Positions 14,562 through 22,665 of a stretch of DNA of 23,359 nt are shown here, piece after piece (positions within the stretch are counted from its first letter, which is position 1; the number at the start of each line of letters is the position of its first letter). Position numbers and translations under genes: made by a program. The DNA is from Deinococcales bacterium (GTDB lineage Bacteria; Deinococcota; Deinococci; Deinococcales; JAAFIG01), in NCBI GenBank assembly GCA_013298595.1, contig JAAFIG010000051.1:1-23359 (forward strand), read 5' to 3'. The notes under the pieces were generated by a model, which saw only the letters and a list, made by a program, of their open reading frames with translations, searched no databases and was not told the DNA's origin.

Positions 14562-16208
14562 ATGATTTCACGCCGTGATATTTTAAAAATCTTTGGTCTA
14601 GCAGGTGCAGCCACTGCTATCGAAAACACCCAACAGGCAAGTGCACAAAGTGGTGCTTTAACCGTAACTTTATTGCACACCAACGATACCCACGATCATC
14701 TCGAGCCAACTATTTACACAGGTAAAGACGCAGCTGGTAAGGATTTTCGTGCTCAGTATGGTGGTGTTGCACGCATTAAAACCGCTATCGAAACCCTGAA
14801 AAAAACAGCTACTAACCCAATCGTTTTAGATGCTGGTGATGTTTTTACAGGCACTATTTACGGCATGATTTACAAAGGACTTGCTGACCTTGCCTACATG
14901 GAAGCCTTTGGTGTACAAGCTCAAACCATTGGTAATCACGAGTTTGATGGTGGTCCAAGCCAACTTGCCGAATACCTCAAAAATGCGACTTTTCCAGTGG
15001 TCAGTGCTAACATAGATGCCAGTGCCGAACCACTGCTCAAGGATCTAATTAAGAAATCCACGATTCTCGAGGTGGCAGGACAAAAAATCGGTATTGTTGG
15101 CGTCACCACACCAGATACGCCCATTACCTCAAGTCCTGGTGATACTGTGAAATTCCTCGAGCCTAAAGCGGCTGTTCAAGCCGAAGTGGATCGTTTGCGT
15201 GCCAGTGGTGTGACAAAAATTATTTTGTTATCGCACCTTGGTTACTCCAAAGACGTTGTGTTAGCAAAAGAATTGCGTGGTGTTGGTGTGATTATTGGTG
15301 GTCATTCGCACACCCCACTGGGCAAATACGAGGGTAATGGTTTGCCAGCTTCCGAAGGCGATTATCCAACTGTTTTAAAAGATGCCAATGGTAAAACCAT
15401 TTTGGTTTTGCAAACTTGGGAATGGGGCAAATTTTACGGCAGTATGCGAATTACTTTCTCTGCCGATGGTGTGCCACAATTCTGGAAAGGTATACCAACA
15501 CCAGTCACCGAAACCTTCAAAGCAGATACCCGTTTAGCTGCAACCCTGAAAGCTTTTACAGTGCCTATAGATGCTTTCCGTCGTAATGTGGTTGGTACTG
15601 CAGCTGTGCGCTTAAATGGCGACCGTGCCGATGTGCGTAAACGTGAAACCAATCTCTCCAATGTCATTGCCGATGCCAACCTCTGGAAAACCCGTTCGTA
15701 TAACACCACTATTTCTCTGCAAAACGGTGGTGGTGTTCGAGCCAGTATCGAAGCAGGAGCAGTCACTCAAGGACAACTGATAGACGTGCAACCCTTTGGT
15801 AACACCTTATACGTGATGGAATTAACAGGCGCAGAATTACGTGCTTCACTCGAGAATGGTGTGTCGCAATGGGAAGCTGGAGGTGGACGGTTCTTGCATG
15901 TTGCAGGTCTGCGTTACACTTTCGATTTAGCCCAAAAACCAGGCTCGAGAATTCAAAAAGTCGAAACAGGTAACCTCAAAGATGGTTTTGTTGCTCTCGA
16001 GAATAGCAAAGTCTACAAAGTTGTGGTCAACAATTTTATCGCTGGTGGTGGTGATGGTTTTGATTCTTTGAAGAATGCTAAAGGCTCGAGAATTGATACG
16101 TACTTACCTGATTACAGTGTCATGACTGAGTACTTCCAAGCGTTAAAAACCATTGATGCTAAAGTCGAAGGTCGTATTACGATTTTGAACGAACCTAAAC
16201 CAGCTTGA
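14562..16208 (+). CDS. Tat-exported 5'-nucleotidase / metallophosphatase
   Basis: A 548-aa UshA/NutA-type enzyme that removes phosphate from extracellular nucleotides. The N-terminus SRRDILK (3-9) plus a hydrophobic stretch and an AxA-like end near residue 28 form a twin-arginine signal peptide. The metallophosphatase motifs are all present: HTNDTHDH (39-46), LDAGDVFTG, IGNHEFDGG, LLSHLGYS and IIGGHSHTP. The C-terminal nucleotide-binding domain has SLQNGGGVRASIEAG and NNFIAGGGDGFD. AGGAGG five bases before the ATG makes the start certain. It lies 36 bp after the HD-GYP gene on the same strand and ends at a strong terminator. Confidence 0.93.
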   Translation: MISRRDILKIFGLAGAATAIENTQQASAQSGALTVTLLHTNDTHDHLEPTIYTGKDAAGKDFRAQYGGVARIKTAIETLKKTATNPIVLDAGDVFTGTIYGMIYKGLADLAYMEAFGVQAQTIGNHEFDGGPSQLAEYLKNATFPVVSANIDASAEPLLKDLIKKSTILEVAGQKIGIVGVTTPDTPITSSPGDTVKFLEPKAAVQAEVDRLRASGVTKIILLSHLGYSKDVVLAKELRGVGVIIGGHSHTPLGKYEGNGLPASEGDYPTVLKDANGKTILVLQTWEWGKFYGSMRITFSADGVPQFWKGIPTPVTETFKADTRLAATLKAFTVPIDAFRRNVVGTAAVRLNGDRADVRKRETNLSNVIADANLWKTRSYNTTISLQNGGGVRASIEAGAVTQGQLIDVQPFGNTLYVMELTGAELRASLENGVSQWEAGGGRFLHVAGLRYTFDLAQKPGSRIQKVETGNLKDGFVALENSKVYKVVVNNFIAGGGDGFDSLKNAKGSRIDTYLPDYSVMTEYFQALKTIDAKVEGRITILNEPKPA

Positions 16209-16222
16209 GATTTGAAAGTATA

Positions 16223-16250
16223 GAAGCGAGACATTGCTCGCTTCTTTTTT
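16223..16250 (+). terminator. Rho-independent terminator after the 5'-nucleotidase
   Basis: Perfect 8-bp stem GAAGCGAG/CTCGCTTC with an ACATTG loop, followed by six T. It lies 14 bp after the stop codon and separates this transcript from the convergent aminotransferase gene. There is no T-run in the other direction. Confidence 0.9.
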
Positions 16251-16252
16251 GT

Positions 16253-17431
16253 TTAATCTTTTTTCTCGAGCGCATCAAATAATGTATCTAAATCGGTTTG
16301 GGTTGTGTAATGGGCAATGCTGGTGCGGATTGCACCCGTTGGATACAACCCCAAAGCATTCATAGGTAAAGTGGCATAGTAATGCCCGCCTGCCACACCA
16401 ACACCTTGTTCGCCAAGGTATTTAACAACCTCGAGTGGGTTGGCTTGACCTAAGTTAAAACAAAAAGTACCAACCCGATTTTGACTGCTTGGTTCGCCGT
16501 ACATGATGGCATTGGGTAAATTTTTAATGCGCTCGAGTGCATAGTCTACTAAGGGTTTTTCGATGCTTTCAATTTTTTCATAAGCTCGAATTAAACCAGC
16601 TCTGGCGGGTAAACTATTTCCCAGTTCTGTGCGAAGATAACCAAGGGTGCCAAGCCAACCTGCCATCCCTTCGTAATTATTGGTACCTGGCTCGAATTTT
16701 AGTAAGCTATCATCGGGAATAAAATGTAGTTTTTGAGCAGGTAAAGCCTCGAGTAAAGCCTCTCGGATGTACATAAAACCAAGGTGGGTACTAAAAACTT
16801 TGTAAGCACTGAAAAAAGCAAAATCCACATTGCTGGCTTGGATATCGGGCAGATGGTGTGGGCTGTCATGTACAACATCATTGACTACCCAAGCACCAAC
16901 ACTGTGCGCCAAAGCTGTTGCCCCTGCCACATCAGGGCGATTACCAAGGCTGTTGGCGGCGGCTGTGATGGCCAGTAAACGTGTGCGTGGTGTTAACAAC
17001 GCCGCTAAATCAGCTAACTCGAGTCGCCCTTCAGTCCATTTAGCTTGCCAAATTTTAATCACACAACCAATACGCTCGAGTTCACGCCACGGGCTGGCAT
17101 TGCATTCATGCTCGAGTTCAGAAATAATAATTTCATCACCTGCTTGAAAAATTCTCGATAAGGCTGTGGCTAGACGAAAAGTTAAAGCCGTTGCGCTAGG
17201 TCCTATAACCACTTCTTCGGGTTTACAATTGAAAAACTGGGCTGTTTCGACCCGAGTTTGATCGCGGATACGGGTAGAAAGTTGCGAACCTGCATAAGGC
17301 ATACCTACATTGCAACTGGCAGACTCGAGAAAGTTGGTGATTGCTGTGATACAAGCCTGGGGTACTTGTGCACCAGCGGCATTGTCAAGAAAAGAAAAAC
17401 CAGAAGCCAGCGCGGGAAAATGTTGTTTCAT
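16253..17431 (-). CDS. Class V aminotransferase, cysteine-desulfurase-like
   Basis: A 392-aa fold-type I PLP enzyme. FLDNAAGAQVP near the N-terminus, GPSATALTFRLATAL, SELEHECNASPW, NDVVHDSPHH (PLP-contacting Asp/His) and SAYKVFSTHLG with the PLP Lys at 211 match the 'cysteine desulfurase-like' subgroup rather than IscS or SufS. The SufS/IscS active-site Cys loop near residue 330-360 is not evident. Real substrate unknown; selenocysteine lyase-type and kynureninase-like chemistry are alternatives. The ATG at 17431 begins the family-typical MKQHFPAL and has TAGACT 7 nt upstream; the longer upstream reading overlaps the next gene and is rejected. It starts 25 bp after the AGPS-like gene. Confidence 0.87.
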   Translation of the reverse strand: MKQHFPALASGFSFLDNAAGAQVPQACITAITNFLESASCNVGMPYAGSQLSTRIRDQTRVETAQFFNCKPEEVVIGPSATALTFRLATALSRIFQAGDEIIISELEHECNASPWRELERIGCVIKIWQAKWTEGRLELADLAALLTPRTRLLAITAAANSLGNRPDVAGATALAHSVGAWVVNDVVHDSPHHLPDIQASNVDFAFFSAYKVFSTHLGFMYIREALLEALPAQKLHFIPDDSLLKFEPGTNNYEGMAGWLGTLGYLRTELGNSLPARAGLIRAYEKIESIEKPLVDYALERIKNLPNAIMYGEPSSQNRVGTFCFNLGQANPLEVVKYLGEQGVGVAGGHYYATLPMNALGLYPTGAIRTSIAHYTTQTDLDTLFDALEKKD

Positions 17432-17438
17432 GCGCTGT

Positions 17439-17444
17439 AGTCTA
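17439..17444 (-). promoter_or_regulatory. -10 box of leaderless promoter (class V aminotransferase)
   Basis: TAGACT, 7 nt, ATG on the minus strand, in the 25-bp gap behind the AGPS-like gene. Confidence 0.45.
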
Positions 17445-17456
17445 GCATTCTTGGCA

Positions 17457-19184
17457 TTATTGGTTACCAATGCCAAAGATATTATCTGGGTCAAGATGCT
17501 GTTTTGCCCCTTCAATCCAAGCAAGTCCAGCGCTACTTTTGACATCTTTAACAAATCCAGCCCGAAGTTTACCAACACCATGATGATGCGAAATCGAACC
17601 GCCATGCTCGAGAATGGTTTCTCTGGCAGCATGTTCAAGGGTTGCAAATTGCTCGGCAGGGTTTTTTACACCTGTGACAAGTGTGCCAAGATAAAAATAA
17701 ACCGCTGCTCCTGAGTGGTACAACTGTGTGACACGCCAAGAAATGATGACGTTACCTGGCAATCCAAGGCGTTTATGTTCACTGAGTATTCGTTGTTTGA
17801 CAGCTTCGCACATGCTGGGTAGTTCTGACCATGAGACACTGGTTTCAAAGGATTCTGCCATGATACCAAAACGCATTAAAAAATCGCGGATATAGGCAAT
17901 GGCAAATGTTAACTGATAACCACGTTTACCATTTTCACCACCAGCCCGAAAACCATTAAATTGCTTAGCCAGTTGTCCAATACGCGCAGATTGTGCTGCC
18001 ACTTCGGCTCTCGAGCCTTCGTATAATAAAGTGCAAGCGCACATGCTGTCTGGTTTAAAACCAAGAGGACCCGTCACAATGGCTCGTTCAATTTTGGATT
18101 TTTGTAATTTCCAACCTGTGGTTTCGGGTTTTAAAGCTTGTCCAAATTGAAATTGAAAATTATCCATTAAACGAGCACTAGCAGGGTAAGGTGGGTATTT
18201 GGCTAATTCTTTCATAAATTGATAGCCACTGGCAAAATCATGAAATAACACAGAATCAAATTGTTGCACTTCTGGGAGTTTAAAAATTTTCACTCGAGCA
18301 CTGGTGATAATGCCAAAATTCCCTTCTGAACCAAATGCTAAAGTGCGCGGATCGGTGCCCATGCTTTCTCGAGGCATGGCTTTGCCTTGGATTAATCCTT
18401 GCGTGGTTATCATCCGTAAATCAAGAACTAAATCTTCGATGTTGCCATACCGATTTTTTTTCATACCACTCGAGCGGGTTGCAATCCAACCACCAAGGGT
18501 ACTAAATTCGTTACTATCTGGTTCGTGACCCAAGGTGTAGCCACGTTTCTCGAGTTCAAGTTGTAATTCTGAACCAATAATGCCTGCTTGCACATGGGCT
18601 ACGCGATTCTCTGTGTCTAATTCAAGAATTTGGTTCATGCGTCGCATATCCACTGAGACAATGGCGCGTGGATCGTGTTCAGGGCAAGCCAGTGCATGAC
18701 TGACATTAGAACCACCACCAAAAGGTACCAGTAGCACCTTATGATCCTTACCGAGTTGCACAATACTTTGCACTTCGGCTTCTGAAATTGGGTAGACAAT
18801 CATATCTGGTACACGCAGTAAACGCCCATGACGAATGGCGTACACTTCCTCGAGCGCATGTCCATGTCCGTGTCTACGCCGAGCAGTTTCATCCTGAGAC
18901 CAAGCAATAGAACCTAAAGCTTGAATAAAAGAACCCATTTCTCGAGCAGCATTGATAGGTGTTAAACCTTGGCTTTGAAATTCGGGTTGTAACACCAAAT
19001 CCGTACCAAGTACACCATTTGCCCAATTTAACAAATACGGTAAGCGTTTGCCCGACATTTCGTACCTCGAGCCAATGAGTTTAGCGCCAGTACTATCGAT
19101 ATCTAAACCAGAATCGGTGAAACCCCAACCATCGAATCGTTCGCCGCGAGGCACAGAAGGATCAGTAAACATTTTTTCGGACAT
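17457..19184 (-). CDS. Alkyldihydroxyacetonephosphate synthase-like FAD enzyme
   Basis: A 575-aa flavoprotein of the VAO/PCMH family that resembles eukaryotic alkyl-DHAP synthase (AGPS) along its whole length. HGHGH at 105-109, IRHGRLLRVPDMIVYP, the FAD loop PFGGGSNVSHAL (154-165), GHEPDSNEFSTLGGW (219-233) and SSGMKKNRYGNIEDLV all match. So do ARLMDNFQFQFGQALKP, RGYQLTFAIAYIRDF, the SFETS segment and the active-site HHHGVGK at 533-539. AGPS swaps the acyl chain of acyl-DHAP for a fatty alcohol, making the ether bond of ether lipids. ATG at 19184 is chosen because TATACT lies exactly 7 nt upstream; the longer reading is not supported. A related FAD oxidase with another substrate cannot be excluded, since bacterial homologues are often annotated generically. 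Confidence 0.88.
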   Translation of the reverse strand: MSEKMFTDPSVPRGERFDGWGFTDSGLDIDSTGAKLIGSRYEMSGKRLPYLLNWANGVLGTDLVLQPEFQSQGLTPINAAREMGSFIQALGSIAWSQDETARRRHGHGHALEEVYAIRHGRLLRVPDMIVYPISEAEVQSIVQLGKDHKVLLVPFGGGSNVSHALACPEHDPRAIVSVDMRRMNQILELDTENRVAHVQAGIIGSELQLELEKRGYTLGHEPDSNEFSTLGGWIATRSSGMKKNRYGNIEDLVLDLRMITTQGLIQGKAMPRESMGTDPRTLAFGSEGNFGIITSARVKIFKLPEVQQFDSVLFHDFASGYQFMKELAKYPPYPASARLMDNFQFQFGQALKPETTGWKLQKSKIERAIVTGPLGFKPDSMCACTLLYEGSRAEVAAQSARIGQLAKQFNGFRAGGENGKRGYQLTFAIAYIRDFLMRFGIMAESFETSVSWSELPSMCEAVKQRILSEHKRLGLPGNVIISWRVTQLYHSGAAVYFYLGTLVTGVKNPAEQFATLEHAARETILEHGGSISHHHGVGKLRAGFVKDVKSSAGLAWIEGAKQHLDPDNIFGIGNQ

Positions 19185-19191
19185 ACCCCAT

Positions 19192-19197
19192 AGTATA
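19192..19197 (-). promoter_or_regulatory. -10 box of leaderless promoter (AGPS-like gene)
   Basis: Consensus-like TATACT followed by 7 nt and the ATG at 19184, without a Shine-Dalgarno. No clear -35 at 16-18 bp. Confidence 0.6.
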
Positions 19198-19278
19198 AGC
19201 AATTTGGGTGTAACGACCAGAGACTCATGGTGCTTTCCTACGGTCATGGCTGAGCAACTCGAGGTAGAACTGTGGTCT

Positions 19279-20241
19279 ATGAAAAAATTCTTCTTACTTG
19301 GTTTACTATTTTTGGCTGCTTGTATGCCTGTGGCTCGAGATACCAATGCTCCATCGGTGGCAGAAACACCGCCCGCACCACGCTTAGCTGGTATGACCTC
19401 GAGTGCTTATGTTGTACTGGCTGGCGAACGGGTCTATTACGAAGTGGGTGGTTCGGGTTCGCCTGTGGTGTTAGTGCATGGTATTGGTGCAGGTAATTCA
19501 ATGCACTTGTACCGTCGGAACACAGCTGCCTTAGCTAAAGAACACCGTGTTTATGCGTTTGATTTTCCTGGTTTTGCCCGTTCTGGCGCACGCCCAATTC
19601 AGTACACCAACGATTTATATGTGCGGGTACTCGAGGAATTTTTGCGCCAAGTGGTGCGTGAACCAGCTGCGCTTTTTGGTGGTAGTTATGGTGCCGATTA
19701 CATTATTCGAGTGGCTGTCGAACAACCAACGCTGGTTAGTAAACTTTTACTTTCTAACCCCAGTGGTTATGGTTTTTCTAATGAAGCTCGAGCCGAACGC
19801 CGTGCGGGTAATGCCCGACGCGACCCAGCGTTATTCGAGCAATATGCCACCACACCACTTGGTGCACTGATTTTCCAAACGCTGCAAGGTGAAGGCGGTC
19901 TCAATTTCTTTTTGTACAACTATGTGTACCTCGACCCGACTTTGGTAACACCAGAATTAACTCGGATTTATCAGCAAAATCTCGAGGGAGCCAATAAAGC
20001 CTTTGCCCCATTCTCTTTTTTCTCGGGTTTACTCGACCAAGATGTTTCGGATTTATGGGCAAAAGTCAAACAACCCACCTATATGGTTTGGGGTTCAGAT
20101 GATATTTTCACACCGATTTCCGAAAGTCGGTACTTTCTCGAGGCTCGTCCTGTGCCATTTGCTGTTTTGCGTGCGCGCACAGTTCCTTACGATGAAGCTT
20201 TTGAAAAATTTAATCTCTTGGCGCTCAGATTCCTCAAGTAA
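19279..20241 (+). CDS. Lipoprotein alpha/beta-hydrolase, catalytic His apparently missing
   Basis: A 320-aa protein beginning MKKFFLLGLLFLAAC, with a perfect lipobox LAAC (Cys15), so it should be lipid-anchored. The alpha/beta-hydrolase fold is clear: LVHGIGAG oxyanion segment (65-72), DFPGFARSG, nucleophile elbow GGSYGAD with Ser136, and the acid region VWGSDD (Asp274/275). The place where the family has GH-x-P-x-x-E reads ARTVPYDE, with Thr301 where His should be; no His occurs anywhere in the last 45 residues. Either a pseudo-enzyme or a non-standard triad. I start at ATG 19279 because of the signal peptide, though the ribosome site is weak; ATG 19246 is an alternative. It diverges from the AGPS-like gene. 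Confidence 0.85.
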   Translation: MKKFFLLGLLFLAACMPVARDTNAPSVAETPPAPRLAGMTSSAYVVLAGERVYYEVGGSGSPVVLVHGIGAGNSMHLYRRNTAALAKEHRVYAFDFPGFARSGARPIQYTNDLYVRVLEEFLRQVVREPAALFGGSYGADYIIRVAVEQPTLVSKLLLSNPSGYGFSNEARAERRAGNARRDPALFEQYATTPLGALIFQTLQGEGGLNFFLYNYVYLDPTLVTPELTRIYQQNLEGANKAFAPFSFFSGLLDQDVSDLWAKVKQPTYMVWGSDDIFTPISESRYFLEARPVPFAVLRARTVPYDEAFEKFNLLALRFLK

Positions 20242-20266
20242 AAACCCCTGTTCAGTTGAACAGGGG
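20240..20266 (-). terminator. Rho-independent terminator of the lipoprotein gene
   Basis: Perfect 9-bp stem CCCCTGTTC/GAACAGGGG with a 4-nt loop. On the minus strand it is followed by TTTTT, so it terminates the leftward transcript 22 bp after that gene's stop. It also abuts the hydrolase stop on the plus strand and may slow that transcript, although there is no T-run on that side. Confidence 0.9.
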
Positions 20267-20288
20267 CAAGAAGGCTTTACTGCTTGGT

Positions 20289-21191
20289 TTATGGTTTTGG
20301 GGTGATGCTAATAGCTGGCAATACGCCGCAACCCTGGAACGTCATAACAATGGTGCTCTTGCTGTCATCAAGGGTAATCGAACCTGCAACTAAGCGGTTG
20401 GTGGCACAAGTTGCACGATTATTGAAGACTAAGCCGTTGCTCGAGACTTGGAAGTTGCGTTCGGCATTGCTGCCACGCTTGGATTTCCAGATGCCACTCA
20501 TGGCAACAGTGCCGTTTGGTAATTGTGCGGTATTGCTGATTGTGCCTCCTGCATCAGCGGTGTAACTAGCGGTCAGTTGATTAGTCCAAGCGAAGCTAAC
20601 TCCGTCCACACCATTGACACTACGAACTGAACTGCCTGTGACATCATGGACTCGAGCCAAGGTGGTGCTGGTGCCTTGGGCGATGTTGCGGCTACCATTA
20701 CGGGTGGTTGTCCAAGCCACGGTTTTGCCATTGATGGTACGAGTCCAAACAGTTTGCAAGTTGCTCAGGGTTTCTGAGTGGTTACGGTCGTTGGTGTTGC
20801 TGGTATCGGCAATGGTCTTGCTACCGCTACGGGTGATGGTGCCACCACCGGGTAAGTTACGAAGGCAATTAGTAGCATCAAAACTGACGGTCACATTATC
20901 TGGGATGTTATCTGCATCGGTATCGGTTGCAAACGATCCTGCTGTGATACTACGGCAACCTGCTGGTAATGCCAGTAAACCAATACTTTGTATGGTCACA
21001 CCTGTGGTGCTAAAACCAACAGCGGTACTGTCTGAAAACCCAAGAGTATCGGCTAATTCTTCGGCATCGTCGGATGCCAATTCCGCATTGGCGGTATTTT
21101 CCTCTTGTAAGTTATTGCCCGCAGGTGTTTGACCACATGCCACGAAGGTTAATCCGAACGCCACTGCCAATGCTAATTGAAACTTTTTCAT
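20289..21191 (-). CDS. Secreted lipoprotein of unknown function, 300 aa
   Basis: MKKFQLALAVAFGLTFVAC is a lipoprotein signal with the modified Cys at residue 19 (the -3 Phe is slightly unusual). The mature part starts with an acidic linker, then has a DTDADNIPD motif reminiscent of calcium-binding thrombospondin type 3 loops. After that comes a long Thr/Ser/Asn-rich beta-type region with alternating strands (TITRSGSKTIAD, TVWTRTINGKTVAWTTTRNGS) and four spaced Cys (CRS, NCL, TCAT, GCG) that could form two disulfides. The family is not recognised. ATG at 21191 has AAAGGTGG five bases upstream, so the long upstream extension is rejected. Two signal peptidase II genes lie upstream on the same strand. 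Confidence 0.83.
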   Translation of the reverse strand: MKKFQLALAVAFGLTFVACGQTPAGNNLQEENTANAELASDDAEELADTLGFSDSTAVGFSTTGVTIQSIGLLALPAGCRSITAGSFATDTDADNIPDNVTVSFDATNCLRNLPGGGTITRSGSKTIADTSNTNDRNHSETLSNLQTVWTRTINGKTVAWTTTRNGSRNIAQGTSTTLARVHDVTGSSVRSVNGVDGVSFAWTNQLTASYTADAGGTISNTAQLPNGTVAMSGIWKSKRGSNAERNFQVSSNGLVFNNRATCATNRLVAGSITLDDSKSTIVMTFQGCGVLPAISITPKP

Positions 21192-21248
21192 ATTTTCCAC
21201 CTTTCTCGAGCGTCTGCTCGCTAACGAGACACAAGGTACACAGGTGGG

Positions 21249-21290
21249 CGTTCCAAAAACGTTCCAAAGATTTTTATCTAGCGTTCCAAA
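21249..21290. promoter_or_regulatory. Three helically phased direct repeats CGTTCCAAA
   Basis: CGTTCCAAA occurs at 21249, 21260 and 21282: steps of 11 and 22 bp, that is, on the same face of the helix. The last two share 13 bp (CGTTCCAAAGATT). They lie between acpS and the lipoprotein gene, 58-99 bp upstream of its ATG; the last one includes the final acpS codons. On the minus strand they read TTTGGAACG, and the GGAAC core resembles -35 elements of ECF sigma factors. An operator array or ECF promoter is possible. Confidence 0.5.
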
Positions 21291-21649
21291 GATTCTAATA
21301 CCACTGTGGCAACAGCATTCTCGAGCGTATGAGACAAGCTCAGATGGGCTTTCCAGTGATTCTCGAGCATGGTTTTTTGTAAGCTTGGCACTACACAAAT
21401 GATTGGTTTTACACCAACAAATTCAACCCAAACATCTTGCCAACCATGCGATTCAAACCACGTTTTTTGAAAAGCTTCTTTGGCTGCAAACCGAGCCGCT
21501 AAACTTGGCACAGGATTTTTTTTCTCAAGACAATACGCCAATTCTTGGCTGGTAAAAGTACGTTCCAAAAAGCGTGCTCGAGTACTGGAACTCAGTATTT
21601 TTTCAATCCGATGCAGTTCGATTAAGTCCACACCAATGGCAACAATCAC
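21278..21649 (-). CDS. acpS: Holo-[acyl-carrier-protein] synthase
   Basis: A 123-aa phosphopantetheinyl transferase of the AcpS type, which moves 4'-phosphopantetheine from CoA to acyl carrier protein. The N-terminus IGVDLIELHRI holds the Mg-binding Asp8, and AARFAAKEAFQK holds the Mg-binding Glu58; both are in their usual places and the length is typical. The start is GTG at 21649, overlapping the stop of the upstream lspA-GNAT gene (GTGA), so the two are translationally coupled. Confidence 0.95.
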   Translation of the reverse strand: MIVAIGVDLIELHRIEKILSSSTRARFLERTFTSQELAYCLEKKNPVPSLAARFAAKEAFQKTWFESHGWQDVWVEFVGVKPIICVVPSLQKTMLENHWKAHLSLSHTLENAVATVVLESLER

Positions 21650-22656
21650 ACCTCGAGTATATCGGGTTTACGGCGTTCAAGTTGGGTGATGTGTAAATTT
21701 TCGGCAACCGTGATTTCGCCAAGGATTGTAAAACCAAGACGTTGATAGAGTTGCAAAGCTGGGATGTTACGACTACCTGTTTGAACAATGGTTTTTTCAA
21801 CATCAGGGTGTTGTGCTAATAAATGCTCGAGTAAACGTTTAGCGATACCTTGACGGAAATGATTTGGATGCACCACTAAACGGTGAATATCTAAAGTGTT
21901 GTCAATAAGTTTATAAGAAACCGCACCTGCCAATTCACCATAAGTGTAAAATCCATAAAAACTTTCTTGGCAATGCTGTAATTCCTCGAGTGTTTCGTGC
22001 AACGCTGGAATACCCGCAAAACCAATCAGATTGGCTTCGACTTGGTACGAAGCACGTTGTAACTCGAGTAAACTTTCAGCTTGGGTTTCGATAGTTAAAA
22101 CTTGGATTTCAAAAGGTGGTGCGGTAATTTCTAGGGTTTGTTTAGTGTTTAGGGTTTGTTGGTTACTCTCAAGTTTTTTAGTTGGTAAGAAACTTGCTAA
22201 AACCAAAAGTAATACTCCACCAACCACACCTGTATCAGCAATATTAAAAATTGGAAAAGTACTACCCGGCTGAATAATTCGGTATATAGCTGTCAACCAA
22301 TGGCTTTGCAACATATCAACCACATGTCCATAACGAAGCCCATCAATTGCATTGCCCCATGCACCAGCCACAATCAAGGCAAAAGCAACATTCTCGAGTA
22401 AAGATTTTGGTTTACGCAATAACCAAACCAGTATGCCTGCCCCAACAATGATGCGTATTACAATCAGTACAGGTGTTGCTCCAGAAAATAAACTCCACGC
22501 TGCGCCTTTATTAATCACATGGGCAAGCGACATAAAACTTGGGAATTCTTGATAGGGATAAACAGTGTTCAATGGAACATTCGCAACTGTCCAGAGCTTT
22601 AAGGCTTGGTCAAGTCCTATCCATAAAATCACAATGCCAATAATCAGTGCTTGCAC
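21646..22656 (-). CDS. lspA: Lipoprotein signal peptidase fused to a GNAT acetyltransferase
   Basis: A 336-aa protein with two parts. Residues 1-158 are signal peptidase II: four hydrophobic helices, NKGAAWSLF (49-57), GNAIDG with catalytic Asp105, VVDML, and FNIAD with catalytic Asp141. Residues 160-180 form a polar linker (KKLESNQQTLNTKQT). Residues about 183-336 are a GNAT acetyltransferase with the acetyl-CoA loop HFRQGIAKRLL (266-276) and NIPALQLYQRLGF (297-309). No frameshift is needed: it is one continuous ORF. The acetyltransferase would face the cytoplasm if LspA has its usual topology. The start is GTG at 22656, 9 bp after the neighbouring lspA; there is no clear ribosome site. Confidence 0.9.
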   Translation of the reverse strand: MQALIIGIVILWIGLDQALKLWTVANVPLNTVYPYQEFPSFMSLAHVINKGAAWSLFSGATPVLIVIRIIVGAGILVWLLRKPKSLLENVAFALIVAGAWGNAIDGLRYGHVVDMLQSHWLTAIYRIIQPGSTFPIFNIADTGVVGGVLLLVLASFLPTKKLESNQQTLNTKQTLEITAPPFEIQVLTIETQAESLLELQRASYQVEANLIGFAGIPALHETLEELQHCQESFYGFYTYGELAGAVSYKLIDNTLDIHRLVVHPNHFRQGIAKRLLEHLLAQHPDVEKTIVQTGSRNIPALQLYQRLGFTILGEITVAENLHITQLERRKPDILEV

Positions 22657-22665
22657 TCGAGCAGT

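Noticed and set aside
16253-17647. Extended start of the class V aminotransferase at 17647
   Set aside because: The extension overlaps the AGPS-like gene by almost 200 bp in another frame and adds a non-homologous N-terminus; ATG at 17431 gives the family-typical beginning.
20289-21398. Extended start of the lipoprotein gene at 21398
   Set aside because: It would run across the direct repeats and the end of acpS; the ATG at 21191 has a good Shine-Dalgarno and begins a signal peptide.
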